Origin: Lepturacanthus savala
Taxonomy: Eukaryota > Chordata > Actinopteri > Scombriformes > Trichiuridae
Reading direction: 5' to 3'
NCBI GenBank assembly: GCA_030544235.1
Contig: CM060477.1
Coordinates: 8,206,434-8,270,433 of the forward strand
DNA length: 64,000 bases
Both the position numbers and the translations under genes were made by a program. Below are positions 11,090 through 22,865 of this stretch, piece after piece (the first letter of the stretch is position 1; each line of letters opens with the position of its first letter). The notes below the pieces were generated by a model. It searched no databases. It had not been told where the DNA came from and worked only from the letters and a program-made list of their open reading frames with translations.

Positions 11090-12179
11090 CAAGACTTTAC
11101 AAGGACACTTATAGTAATATAACTTATAATTACACGTGTGTAAGAATAATTTTGGAAAATTGGATTGTAGAGTCTCCTCACACTGAACATCTAACCATGA
11201 TGGTGTTATGTAAGTTTGTACTTGTAAAGGGAAATATTAGTTGCAGTAGGATAGATTTGCAGTTTTACTTCTTTATCTTTTAATTTTAAATGTGTCCAAG
11301 ATATTATCCTTGGTTACTTTATCACTTATTATTTATCACTTATTTTTATCACTGCACCACATTATGTGAAACAATGACACAAGATGGCGCTGTATTACTT
11401 CCTTTCTCCTACGTGATTCCCCTCAAATTGCATCATCGCTCCAACCTCATCTGATCACACAAAAGTTTGTCTTGTTTGAAATTGTTTGCCGCATTATTTG
11501 GAGCCTTTGACATGTGACACTGTGGTAATGGCATCATCTTGTTTGGGATTAAATTAAATTAAAATGTAACAAAGAGGGAAACAGACAATCCACATTCTCC
11601 TCAATTTAAGCCTTTGAAATTGTTGGATTCTCACCGGCCATAACGTGTGAGATTTTTTTACAGGGTTTCAGAGTGTCCATAGGTGCAATTCCTGTGAGGT
11701 TACAGGAAACCTTGTTAATGAGTCATCAGACTGATTGTCTATATTTTATCTGAACATACTGGTCAGAGACTGTTTACCATATCTTTCACTTTCCTCCCTG
11801 CCACCTTCAACCTATCCATAGCTGACTTCTTGATATATATCTCCCTGTGGAACTCTATAACCTTTAGACTACACGTCATTGACTCCTGAGGTTCCATTGC
11901 AAAATTCGATCCTCCCACATATTTAGTAAGAACAGCTATGACATGTTTTCCTTACAAATCTCACTTGATCCTCTGTGTTTTGGGCTATGTGTGTGAGGTG
12001 GTGAGAGACGGAGTCAGACAAATAAGTTGTGTGTCTATGAACCTATGAGTCTTGTTTATGAGATTATATTTGTTCAGGGAGGGCACATCTGCAAATGAGC
12101 CATGCATCTTTTAAATACGTAATCCTGTTATATCTAATACGAAATCTAAAATCAAAACTTCAACTTCCAGGGGCAGAAT
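11090..12179. other. Intergenic, nothing recognised
   Basis: AT-rich DNA without a supported frame, RNA gene or clear repeat boundary. Confidence 0.5.
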
Positions 12180-12545
12180 GTTTTCAGCTACTTTATTTGA
12201 GTATTTCCACTTAATGTTAATTTATACTTACACTCATCTACATTTTAGAGAGATATATTATATTATTAGCCCTACAAGTTACTGAATAGTCACTCAAATT
12301 AAAATTTCACACAGAAAATGTATAAATGAATAAAATATGATGCATTGTTACAAATTAAACTATCAAACAAGTATAGTTGTTAAAATCAGATACAATTTGA
12401 TATCTATATTAACATTTTATTTCACATTAATGCATCAGTAAGAATAATTCAACTGTATAATATAAGATATTTGGGGGCCATAGTTTTGCATAATGAATAT
12501 ATTTCATTAAATATACTTCTGTACTTTTACATAAAATGATCTGAT
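12180..12545. repeat. Dispersed 'acttttactt' repeat, second copy
   Basis: Contains gctactttatttgagtattt, aatatgatgcattgttac, cacattaatgcatcag and a terminal cttctgtacttttac. These are hallmark phrases of the family also seen at 1-480, 19.8 kb and 47.5 kb. Heavily diverged. Confidence 0.65.
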
Positions 12546-13810
12546 TCATTTCTCTTGCTTTTTCACAACCTAACATCAAGCAACGGTTGACCTTTATACT
12601 ATCAATAGGTGTGCCTAATGATTAGGTGGTCAATATTTCCTGCAGAACTGAAAAAAAATTTGAAAAACAGTTTCTATTTTTTAAACCTGTAAATCTGTAC
12701 CATTTCACACAGTTTGTCAAAATAAACCAGGCTACTATCAAGCAACTGACCGAACTGAATGAAAAAGTGTGTTGCGTTTAACACAAACATAAACACTTTT
12801 CTGTCACATGGTTGTGTTTATGAGCTTTACAATTGTGTAACCTTTTCTAAACCTAGATAAGAAACCTGTGATTTGCTAAAGAACAGTTTGAAACAGGAGT
12901 TTGACAGGGGTGATATTTGCTGAAGCAGTAAAACTAAATCTCTAACAAATAGGACCTTTTAATCTTGGTTACTTTTTACATGACACAGCCACATAGACAC
13001 ACACACACCCCTTTGGTAAATTTAACTAAGGATCAAATGAGAATGGTTTAATTCTTTTACATAGTAATGGCTGTGTCAAATCCAGCAGAGCCAGTATAAC
13101 CAGTACATAAGTTCACAACATGACCTGTCATCTGTGAAGCAGCGGGGGCAACTGTGACTAGCCAGTCCTGCAGCATTCTTAGAAATAGAACATCTGAACC
13201 AAGAACAACAGCTGGTGGCCATCCCATTTGTTTTCATATGCGGCGTGAGTGGAGGCGCCTTATTGATACAGGTGAATTTTACTGGTGGCCGTATAAAAAT
13301 GATTATAGCAGCTGGAACCCATACAAAACCTCGCTGAGAAATATAAGTTCATTTATTTCTCTTTATAGACTATGACAAAATAATCACAGCAGCCATATTG
13401 ATATGGAAAACACAAGTGTTACCATTGTTAATAACCAATAAATACCATTGTTTTATTCCATTTTGTGTAGCAACATGATATAATAGCAGGACCTAAATGG
13501 AACCTCAGTGAGTACCACTGGTAACAGCTGTGTTTACCTATTAGTTCAAGTCAATGTGTCTTGTATTACTTGTAAATTCTGTGTTAATTTATTCTATTTT
13601 ATTTTACCTTTAATACCTTATTGCTATTTTTATTCGTATTAATAGGCCATTCATGGGGACAGCAAGTAAGCATTTCATTGTACAGATAAACTTGTTTCTA
13701 CACAAGTGTGTACATGATTGGTTTGAATGATTGTGTAAGAAAAAAGTCTACACATCCATGTTAAATTATTTCATTGACAATATCCTTCATGTTGGGCATT
13801 ACTTGATTCC
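12546..13810. other. Intergenic, nothing recognised
   Basis: AT-rich spacer between the second 'acttttactt' repeat and the slc2a12 promoter. The small open frame at 13154-13375 has no family resemblance or splice support. Confidence 0.45.
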
Positions 13811-13819
13811 ACGTTTGGA

Positions 13820-13898
13820 CCAATAGGAGTTCACGTTGGGCGTTCTGAAGCCGAACCGGCGCCCTCCTATTGGTGCTCCGGATAGACGTGGGCGGGGC
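13820..13898 (+). promoter_or_regulatory. slc2a12: slc2a12 core promoter (CCAAT boxes and GC box)
   Basis: A forward CCAAT (13820-13824), an inverted CCAAT (attgg, 13869-13873) and a GC box (gggcggggc, 13890-13898) lie within 80 bases. The surrounding island is GC-rich in an AT-rich region. No TATA box is seen. Transcription probably starts just downstream, near 13900. Confidence 0.6.
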
Positions 13899-14057
13899 CA
13901 AGAGATGCCTTTACCAAAACAAGCGGCGTGCCTGCACCGACACGAGCGAGGAGGAGCTGCGCGGAGACGTCTGACCAGTCAGAAAGTCTGCGTGAAGAGG
14001 GCGAATGGCCGGACCGAAACCAGCTTAAAGTCAACAGAAACGGACCTGGGGCGTCAG
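13899..14057 (+). other. slc2a12: slc2a12 untranslated first exon
   Basis: A GC-rich block ends at a cag|gtaggg donor (14058). In the frame of the transporter it holds a TAA stop (14026-14028) and no later ATG, so it is untranslated. The 5' boundary is only estimated from the promoter motifs. Confidence 0.55.
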
Positions 14058-15832
14058 GTAGGGAACTGTCACGTTAAAATAACTTGTTTACCCAAACTTT
14101 GTTGTTTCTGCTGTTGTTTTTGTTGTTCTAGTTGCATGAAACAGCTAGCCCTTTGCGAGACCATAGTGGGGAAGCCAATGCTTGGAGCTGATAACTTTTG
14201 AATTTTGTGTTCTCGTTATTTTTTTTCCCTTGAAAGAATGACCTTTGACATTTGTAGCTCAAGACATGGACAGAAAAACACACAAATACGTGGTGTCATG
14301 TATGAACTGTGACAGCCACACAAGATGCTATTTGCACGTGCGGTAAAGTGCATCGAAAAGTCTGTGGAAGAGATTCAGCAAAACAACAAAATAGAAGAAC
14401 TCACCAGAAAACACTATAAAATCAGATTGACTCAGTCAACACTCTCCATTGTGAGCTTCACACTGCTCGTTTATATCTGACAGAGCTTTCAATGTAACTC
14501 CAAACTGCTGGCAAGGAATGGAAAAAAATGGGGACCTATTGATCAGTTATTGTTTATCCCCTTTCTTGCACCAGAACTGGTTAAAGTGTGTCCATTTCTA
14601 TGGAAACATCATCATATGATAGCATGTGAAGAACTGGGAAGCCAAAGCATCGTCCTTCACCAAGGGTAGGACTTTGTACTTAATAATAATAATAATACAC
14701 TTTTCAGGACCTATATATATATATATATAAATCAATATGGTTAGAAATAATGAATACACATTACAGGATTTATAAAATCAGTAAAATCAATCATTAAATC
14801 ATTGTAAAGTCCTCACATTGTATTAGCTGTGCAGCTGACAGCTCATGTAGTTCAATTGAAGAGACTGGACTGATGCAGTCTTGGCAATTAAGAGTCAAGT
14901 TTTGGAAGAGACGAAGTCTGTCACTATTGAAAAAGTGACAATACTGATACTGTCATATTACTGTGAAAATCGATATATTGTAAGACAATTAATCTGCGAT
15001 ACATTGCAAAATCTGTGAGTAAAGATGAAAACTGGCTTGGCGGTAACAAGATATTAGGGTATACCAAGGTATTTAGAAATCTCAGAGGTATGAGGATGGC
15101 AAACTGATACTATCAAACAGATCAAGACTGAATAAAATAAAACAAACCACAACAAAATCAAAAGTGAAAAAAGTGAAAGGTGAAAAGTGTATGAGTCACA
15201 CACTTCTCGTAAAAAGTGATTGTGGAATTACACAGAAGCACAGCTAAAAGTCATTCCTGAGGAACTTGAACATTACACAACATCCTTAAAAGATCTGAAA
15301 GCTCACATGTCACTGCGTTGAGTTTATTAGCTACATGATTTTTATTCAACTGCCGGTCTGCTATTACCACCTGCAACTCACCTCCATTCAGAGTGTGTCA
15401 TTGAGTGTCATTGAGAAGAAAGAGGCTTATTACTAATTATTCTATGGGTCATGAGTATTTAAATCCAGCAAGATGTGTCTAAGAGGGTTGATTGCATATG
15501 AAATACACAATGTTGTAAGCTAGCCAATGTCATACACATTATTATCAGCAGGGTTTTTTTTGTTTCCTTTTTCAGGCAATCTATACTGTATAGTCCAGTG
15601 AAATGAGGTATAAAGGTCTGACAAAATAGATACCAGCCAAGTCTAATGTCATACCCCAAAAAAATGATATTTAATGAAGTATCATGAGAAGACGTATCCC
15701 AATATAATGCAATATCGATATGTTGTCCCACCCCTATTTGTATTTAGTTTAAAGATCTTCTCTAAAAGTGGCTGACATCAAGGGAATTAAGTTGGATGTT
15801 GGTGTAGATTCTCACTCATCCAGGTCATTGTA
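14058..15832. other. First part of slc2a12 intron 1
   Basis: AT-rich intron sequence with a short (TA)n run near 14710-14730 and a 'cgatatattg' type repeat trace around 14940-15120 and 15640-15740. No coding exon is supported. Confidence 0.4.
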
Positions 15833-16103
15833 GTCAAGGGGTTTTTAAAAAGTAGGCAACTGGACTTTTTCTTTGAGCTTGAAGACGTTTCACCTTTCAT
15901 CCGAAAGGCTTCTTCAGTTCTAGCCTGATGATGGAAACCAGGAGCTATATCTCTGGATCACAGAGGGTGGAGCTATAGACCACACCTCCCATCCTATAAC
16001 AAAGGGTCACATAGGTCACCCTTCAAGGTGTGAATTTGGTAACGACTCTCATTCCGACTCTCAAAAAAAAGTCCAGTTGCCTACTTTTTAAAAACCCCTT
16101 GAC
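15833..16103. repeat. Inverted-repeat element with perfect 38-base arms
   Basis: The arm at 15833-15870 (gtcaaggggtttttaaaaag...) is exactly complementary to 16066-16103. They enclose a 195-base centre holding gaagacgtttcacctttcat and ggcttcttcagttct, phrases I recall from a common fish repeat. It looks like a MITE or foldback element without coding capacity. It ends 76 bases before slc2a12 exon 2, so the transcript could form a long hairpin there. Confidence 0.8.
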
Positions 16104-16183
16104 GACTTGGATGTTCTCACGTTTATATTGCAGATTGAATGATTTTCTTTGTTGCATGTCTGTATCTCTCCTGTTCCAGGTGG

Positions 16184-19100
16184 ATGATGATGGACTCCTC
16201 TAGCAACACCAAGACCACGAGCGCTTACCTCCCCTGCAACTCCTCCTCTAATAAGAGCCAGACAGATGGCTGCCAGGCCCCAGCCAGAGGCCCAGGTACA
16301 CGATAACGTGTCACTGGGATTTTAGAGCTTAGATATCATGTGCTTTTAGAAACCTGATTAACAACTTGATTAACAACTCCAGCTTCCCATAAAGTCTCCA
16401 TAAACACTTGAATCTAATAAATCTTGATAATGATTTTCATCAATAATTGTTAAAAGCTGGGGCCTCTTCCATATATGTTTTGTCAAAGGTAAGGTGTCCA
16501 GATTACTCAGTAAACCCACTTCTTCCTAGGACAACATATTAATGAATTTCTTCACATCGACCTTTTCAAACGCAGATTAACAATCAAGCCAAGGTTCGTT
16601 TTATTACTCTTTTTATGCCATAATGACCTTCATGGCTGGATACCAAAAATGTGACCTGGTCTCATCACAAACTCCATGTCAAGTTATATTTTTGGTGTAA
16701 TATTGGCTAAGGTTTCGGTTGGATTAACTGAATGTCAGGTGCGCACGTATTGACACATTGTCCAAGACACATTGAGGAGTTAAACTACATTCAGAGGTGG
16801 TCTGGGCCATTTGTGACCACATTCTTTTAGCAGTCTACATACAATGTGTCTTTGGTCACATTTACTAAATAACGTTTGGTTTAACATTCTCTTAATCCAC
16901 TTTATTTTAATTGACCCTCTTCTACTCTTCTCTACTGGTCTCTCTATTCTACAATATCCTTTATTTCCTTAATTATTTATTCATTTATATTCCTATTTAT
17001 TTTCTCTGTATTGTTATCCCTGGGTGAACTACCATGCTAACTGTGTTACCGAATTTATAGGCATGTTACCGACTTTTTACCAACTTTTTACCTACTTTAT
17101 GGGCATGTTTGCACCATTGTATCAATAGTGCAATACCCTTTGTAAATATGACCATAAGACAGAACAAATAGCAGGTGTAAACGATGCCAGAATTATGGCA
17201 ATATCAGCGGCTGCAATCCATTCTTTCTGAATTTGCCCTATTGAGCTTTCGATTTAGCTTTTATACCTCTTCCTTGTTCTGCATATCATGTTCTTAACCT
17301 GATTAGAGTAATATAAGAAGCAATTATAAGAAGAGCATTTATAAGAAGCAAAAGACCATCTGCTTCTTCTAAAGCTGTAAACAAGAACACAGGAGATCGC
17401 TGCCGGATCTGAACAACGTTCATTGTCTTGCTCTTTGACATCTCAATGAAGCAGGTGCTACATGGCATGGAGCCTTCACACTTAGTCTGTAGTGGATCAA
17501 GTAGGAAATAGTGTCCGTCTTTGATCCGTTACCAATGTTACCTCAAAACTCTGAAACCACACAGACTTGTAATGACATCAATCAAGTTTATTGATATAGG
17601 CCAATATCACAAATGGAAATTCTGCTTAATTTTTGATTATAAGAAGGTCTAGGTGTTCCCATTTTTCAAGACACTCAATCCACAGAAAATGACACAGCCT
17701 TCCACAGCTACTCAAATCAGCCAATTAGAAGAAAAGTTAATAAAGTAAATATTAATGATAAAAAATAACCTTTCTAGAGCTCCAGAGAGAAGCTTGAGAG
17801 AGAAGATTTTTGGTTCTAAAAAACAAAAATGGGTAGCTGTTAGAAACTCTGAGTCTGTAACGTTTTCCTGTTTTGCTTTTAATTTAAATTTTTTTTTTCC
17901 CATTTTAATCAACTGTTTTTAAAGTCTATCTTGCTTGTTTTTTATATACTTTATAGACTTTTAATCTTAACCTGCCTTAAACCTGCCTTTTCCTGCTTCT
18001 GTGTATCTGTCTCTCTCTAGGCTGCAGCTGGCTAGTGGTTGTAGCAGCTGTGGCGGCCTCCCTGAGTGGCCTGATGCTTGGCTACGAAATGGGCCTGACG
18101 TCTGGCGTCCTGCTGCAGTTGCGGGGCTACCTCTCCCTCTCTTGCCGGGAACAGGAAATGCTGGTCAGCTCCCACCTGCTGGGCGCCCTCCTCGTCTGTC
18201 TGGCCGGAGGTCCCGTCCTGGACCGCTACGGCCGCCGCTGCTCTCTGCTCCTGAGTGCCACCCTGATAATCGGCGGCACCGTGGTGCTCATCACCATCAC
18301 GTCCCTCACCTCGCTCACGATGGGCCGCATAATAGTCGGCATGGGAACGGCGCTGTCTGGGAACGGGGCGTGTCTGTACATCGCGGAGATCTCGCCGAGG
18401 GAGAGGAGGGGCCTGCTGGTGACCCTGTACGAGCTGATGTTGGTTCTCGGCGTCATGCTGGGATTCAGCTGCAGCTACGTCTTCGCCAATCTGCCCCACG
18501 GCTGGACGTACACGTTCGGACTAGTGATCCCCCCGGCGCTGCTGCAGATCGGCGCGTTCGTCTTCCTCCCGCCCAGCCCACGCTTCCTAGTGGCGCAGGG
18601 CAAAGTGGAGCAGGCCAGGATGGTGCTGGCCAGAATGAGGGGCGGGGTAACGGAGGACGTGGAAGTAGAACTCAAGAACATCCAGTCCGGGCTTAAAGAG
18701 GAGTCAGAGCACAGTTTCTTGGAGCTGTTTGGCACCAAGGCCAACCTACGGTCGCGGCTGATAATAGGCGTGGCCTTAGTCTTCCTGCAGCAGGCCACGG
18801 GTCAGCCCAACATCCTGTCCTATGCCTCGCCACTCCTTCGCAGCGTGGGCTTCAACAGCGACGCCGCGGCGACCTTGGCCTCCACGGGGTTCGGCGTGGT
18901 CAAAGTGGTGGGCACCATCCCGGCCGTGCTGCTGGTTGACCGCATGGGGACTAAGAGCTTCCTGTGTGTGGGCGCCGTGGCGATGGGAATATCACTCGCT
19001 GTGCTCGGGACATTGACCCTGCAGAGTCACACGCACCTCACCAGCCTGTGCAAGAGCGAGGCAACACTCAACTACACGCACACGCAGTGGGGTTTAAACA

Positions 19101-21165
19101 GAACCGCTACAGATTTCGACAACAGCGACATGTTTTCTACAGGCCTCCCCGGGCACTGGAACGGCGAGGAGGCACACAGGACTAACAGAGAGCATGATGG
19201 GATCGGGGGGTCAGAAGGAACACAGACTCACGTAGATGTGTCTTCCTCACTTAAATGGGCATCGTTGATCAGCTTGCTGATGTACGTGGCCGCTTTCTCC
19301 ATAAGCCTCGGGCCAAGTAAGTTCAGTTTATTCACTGAGTTTATATTTACACACGTGGAAATTAAAATGCGCCATGAACCAATGACAGGATAGGTTCGGG
19401 CACTTTTCATCACAATGACTGTACATATCTGCTTCTCAGTATGTCTCCAATCCTGTATTACCAGTTGTTAGGAAAATAGATCAGTACATCAAGCTCACTT
19501 CTGGTTTTCTGTATCAGATGTAGATCAGTATCTGTGAATCCAAAATGTACTGATAGGCACATGCTGTACTATGTTAAAATAGTTTGCCATTTTGTTCTAA
19601 TGGCTGCACCTTATCAAACCATGTACCGTGAAGTACGAAGTGCAACAGTGGTTATCGTATAATAACTTATGCTTGGGTAAAGATCCCAAGATAAAAATAT
19701 TTGTATAATATTTGTTTATACATTTTATCAAACCTAGCTTATAACCATTTGTGGAGAATAATGAAGTTCATTTACTCAAGTGCTGTACTTCAGTAAAAAA
19801 TTTTTTTACTGTACTCTGCTACCTTCATTTGACAGCTTTAGCTTTACTTTTCAGATGCAGATTTGTAGATGAAACTAAGACTTTTGAACATTCTTTTTCT
19901 TTTGTTGACTTACACACAAAAAACAGTGTGTTTTCTCCCATTAATCATCTCACAATTTCATTCATCTGGTGACACTTTAGAGGGGCCTGAACCCAAGGTT
20001 GGGATCCACTGGACTAAACTAGCTAACTGCACATTAAGAAGTTGAAACAAGCTCCATATTTGATGCAGCACAATTAAAGATCCAATAATTTCATAGTAAA
20101 ATATCACTCAGAGATATTTTAGTACATTTTGCTGCTAACACTCATATACTTTGGAAAAAGTATTTTGGCCTCGCTGCATGAGTACTTTTACTTAAGGATC
20201 CAAGTACTTTTTGCACCACTGCTTATAACCCCACACACAACTTTTTCTAAAGTTATACTAATTTATGTTATTTGCATTTCTACGTTCATCAACCATCTCT
20301 TCTCTCCTGTTCTTATATGCGTGTTTTCATGTCCAGTGGTCTACGTGGTGCTCAGTGAGATCTTTCCAATGGGAGTCAGAGGCAGGGCCGTGTCTGTGGT
20401 GTCAGCCGTAAACTGGGCCACAAACCTGCTCATCTCCATGACCTTCCTCACGATCACAGGTGTGTGCAAGTTAATGATTTATAAACCGGAGGCATGAATT
20501 GCCCAAAATGTGGCAAAGCTTCCAGCTTCTTTCTTTAAGCAGTGGACTCTGCCCCAGCATCCGGGCAATGACAAACCCTCTGAGGACACTAACGAAAGGA
20601 GGATAAGAGAGAAAAAGATAAGGAGAGAGGGGTGCAGAATGTGTGATTGGAAGGGGGGGAAGGGGTTAGGTGGGTATTAATGAAATTCCAAGAGTTGTCA
20701 AACATGTTTCTTTGATTCAGTGGCCAAAAGAGGTTATTATAATGCATGATTTTACAGTGATTGTAATCTTGTCTGTCGGGTTCCTGTAAACTTGATCACA
20801 TTTTCAGAAATGTGTCATATGTATCTTTATCTATTTTTTTCTTTACAGAAAAGATTGGTGTTCCCAACGTGATGTTCCTGTACAGTGCCATGAGCTTCGT
20901 CCTACTGGTGTTTGTCATCCTCTATATCCCTGAGACCAAAGGACGCTCGCTGGAGGAAATATCCAAAGAGCTGGCTAGCAAGTGAGTGGCAACTCTTCTA
21001 CACATCGGCTTAACTGTTAACCACCTTGATCTCTAAACTAGTATCTTTAACATCCACCCGCCCTCTCTCTGCCGCACCAGGAAGCATTTCAAGGTGAGGT
21101 TCTGTAGGCGGGTCCAGCCTCAGGATATCCTGATCAGCACCCCAGACATCCCGGCAAACGCCTGA
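16184..21165 (+). CDS. slc2a12: Facilitated glucose transporter GLUT12 (5 coding exons, 582 aa)
   Basis: Coding segments: 16184-16295, 18021-19316, 20337-20459, 20849-20981, 21081-21165; introns are GT-AG and phases agree. Three ATGs in a row open the frame; the third (16190) has the best Kozak context (A at -3, G at +4). The product is 582 residues against 617 in human GLUT12. Family marks: DRYGRR after the second membrane helix, YIAEISPRERRG, PPSPR after helix 6, QQATGQPN in helix 7, RGRA and PETKGRSLEEI after helix 12. The long exofacial loop between helices 9 and 10 has N-glycosylation sequons (NYT, NRT), as in class III GLUTs. Twelve helices are expected; the protein moves hexoses across the plasma or endomembrane. 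Odd point: the usual helix-10 GPMPW is GPMVY (468-472) here, with a splice junction inside the motif. Position next to sgk1 supports orthology. Confidence 0.95.
16296..18020. other. slc2a12 intron between first and second coding exons
   Basis: AT-rich intron with no supported exon or RNA gene. A pyrimidine-rich tract and ctctctctctag precede the acceptor at 18020. Confidence 0.5.
19755..20225. repeat. Dispersed 'acttttactt' repeat inside slc2a12 intron, third copy
   Basis: Left phrases tttactcaagtgctgtactt and ttgacagctttagctttact and right phrases gagtacttttacttaagg and gtactttttgcaccactgc are diagnostic. The ends are in near-inverted relation. It lies wholly inside an intron and ends about 110 bases before the next exon. 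Confidence 0.75.
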
Positions 21166-21678
21166 CTCCTTGGACAGCCCGCTACTGTACGCCTCACCTG
21201 AGGGAAAGTCCTTCATACTGAGGGCAGTGAACCAGAAGAACATCAGCAGTGTTTAGAACATGAGGGGACGTCTCACCTTCATCTGTACAGACCCTCAGCT
21301 TCAGCTGGTCCCTCTTGTTACTAAATTTCATAACACTCCCTTCTAGATCCATGCACAAAAAGGAAGAAAACGACCAGGACGGTGGAAATCACAAATGCAT
21401 GCACAGAATCGAACGATGAGAATAGCTAAAGCGTTTACCTTGTGCTAATGAGGATGGCTCAGGGTTTAGATCTTGCTTGTTAAAAAGCAATCGTAAAAAG
21501 TAAAAACAATCAGGATTCAATGATATGTTTTTGTTGTTTGAATTTTTAGTATTTCATTTTATCTGTTATTTTATCTTCATTTTTTGGGGAGGTTTCTTTG
21601 CATATGCCCATTTTGGGTCTTTTGCCTCTTCAGCACTTTCTGTATTGTTTTGTTTTTCTGTGTTCTTGTTTTTGCAAA

Positions 21679-21684
21679 AATAAA
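21679..21684 (+). terminator. slc2a12: slc2a12 polyadenylation signal
   Basis: AATAAA about 515 bases after the stop codon, preceded by a T-rich stretch. It is a good fit for the end of the 3'UTR. Confidence 0.65.
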
Positions 21685-21931
21685 ACAATGCAAAATGATG
21701 TAAGACATATTTAACAAGATTTATTTAATTTCTTTACCTATTCTCTATTTAAGAATCCAGTTCCAATAATGCTCCAATATTAAATATACTCCCCACCAGT
21801 CTAATGAACCAATGCAAATCTACTACTCTCTTTATATGTATTATCTCTATTATCATGGTATTGCGATGAGTAATTTACAAATAATTAAGCTCTTGAGTCA
21901 GTCATTTACAAATGATTGGCTCTTTGAACTA

Positions 21932-22262
21932 TTAAAGGTCCCATATTTTACACTTTTCGTGGGCTTTGCTTGAATATTTAATATCCTTAACATTTAATGT
22001 AATTTGATTTTTGGGGTTTTAAGTATTAAAAATCATCTATATAGTTTTACAGCTCCATTCTCAAGCTTCTCTTTTGGAGATTTAGAAAGAACAGACCACT
22101 ATGTGTCTATATCAAGCCCTCATGACTGGTTTTAAGGTACAATTCTGCTGTGTTCATTTATCTGTGGATTGAGTGGTTAGAAATATGGGACATTTTTAGT
22201 TTATTTAACATCTATACCTTCTTATTATTAAAAAAAAAACCTCTGCAATATGGGACCTTTAA
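21932..22262. mobile_element. TTAA-flanked MITE, copy 2
   Basis: Ends TTAA+AGGTCCCATATT and AATATGGGACCT+TTAA match those of the copy at 7.76 kb. The size is 331 bases including TTAA. The interior is related but diverged and has no transposase frame. It lies between the convergent slc2a12 and tbpl1 genes. Confidence 0.75.
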
Positions 22263-22859
22263 AGGGAAATCAAGAATGTACTAGGTATGTAGTAGGTACT
22301 AGAAAAACAAAACATCCACCTCATACTGAAAATTCATGTACAGTATTGTCTTTGAGTTATTTGCTGGATTGGAAACGAATTCATATAACATTGTGATGTT
22401 AATTTCTATGCTGCTACCTATCAAATGTAATGTATTAACATTTACATGGCTGAAACCATTCATACAAGTTAGGGAACAAGAAATGGAAAAGATGTTAATG
22501 TATTAATGTCCTCTGTTTCTCTCACCCAGAAAATCAACCAAGGATTAAACATTTAAAATAAGATCTAACTGTAATATTGTTTAGATAAGTGATTTTTTTT
22601 TCTTATGTCAACAAGTTGCTTGGCTGATTAACAAATAGAATGTTTTACTGCAAGAAAATAATGATTTGTTTGGACGTGTCCACCATTAAAATTGCGCATT
22701 TTGTACAACTTTTCTGATGCTGTGAAATGCAGATTTATTAAGTAAAGGTTGTGACGCTTACTTACTTTTACCCTCCCTGTAATACAGACATCATGAAAAA
22801 GCTGAAAATACAAATGAAGAGTCACAGACATTCCGCGGTTGCCTGTTTTATCATTAACC
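22263..22859. other. Spacer between slc2a12 and tbpl1
   Basis: AT-rich DNA between convergent genes. No supported frame or RNA gene. Confidence 0.5.
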
Positions 22860-22865
22860 TTTATT
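22860..22865 (-). terminator. tbpl1: Candidate tbpl1 polyadenylation signal
   Basis: TTTATT on the plus strand reads AATAAA on the tbpl1 strand. This gives a 3'UTR of about 1.45 kb (22.84-24.32 kb). Other hexamers closer to the stop cannot be excluded. Confidence 0.4.

Larger units (their letters stand above)
13905..16203 (+). promoter_or_regulatory. slc2a12: Spliced upstream ORF overlapping the slc2a12 start
   Basis: The frame starts with ATG at 13905 in exon 1 and crosses the exon 1/2 junction (14057/16180). It ends at TAG 16201-16203, past the slc2a12 ATGs and in a different frame (58 codons). It exists in the mRNA only if transcription starts upstream of 13905. Such overlapping uORFs usually lower translation of the main frame. 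Confidence 0.35.

Noticed and set aside
13836..14201. 121-codon frame at the slc2a12 promoter
   Set aside because: It runs through the exon 1 donor into the intron and its opening codons lie in promoter motifs. Only the spliced sub-frame from 13905 is worth keeping, as a possible uORF.
18001..18696. 231-codon frame and long antisense frames over the large slc2a12 exon
   Set aside because: They are shadows of the transporter frame in a GC-rich exon; the true frame carries all GLUT motifs.
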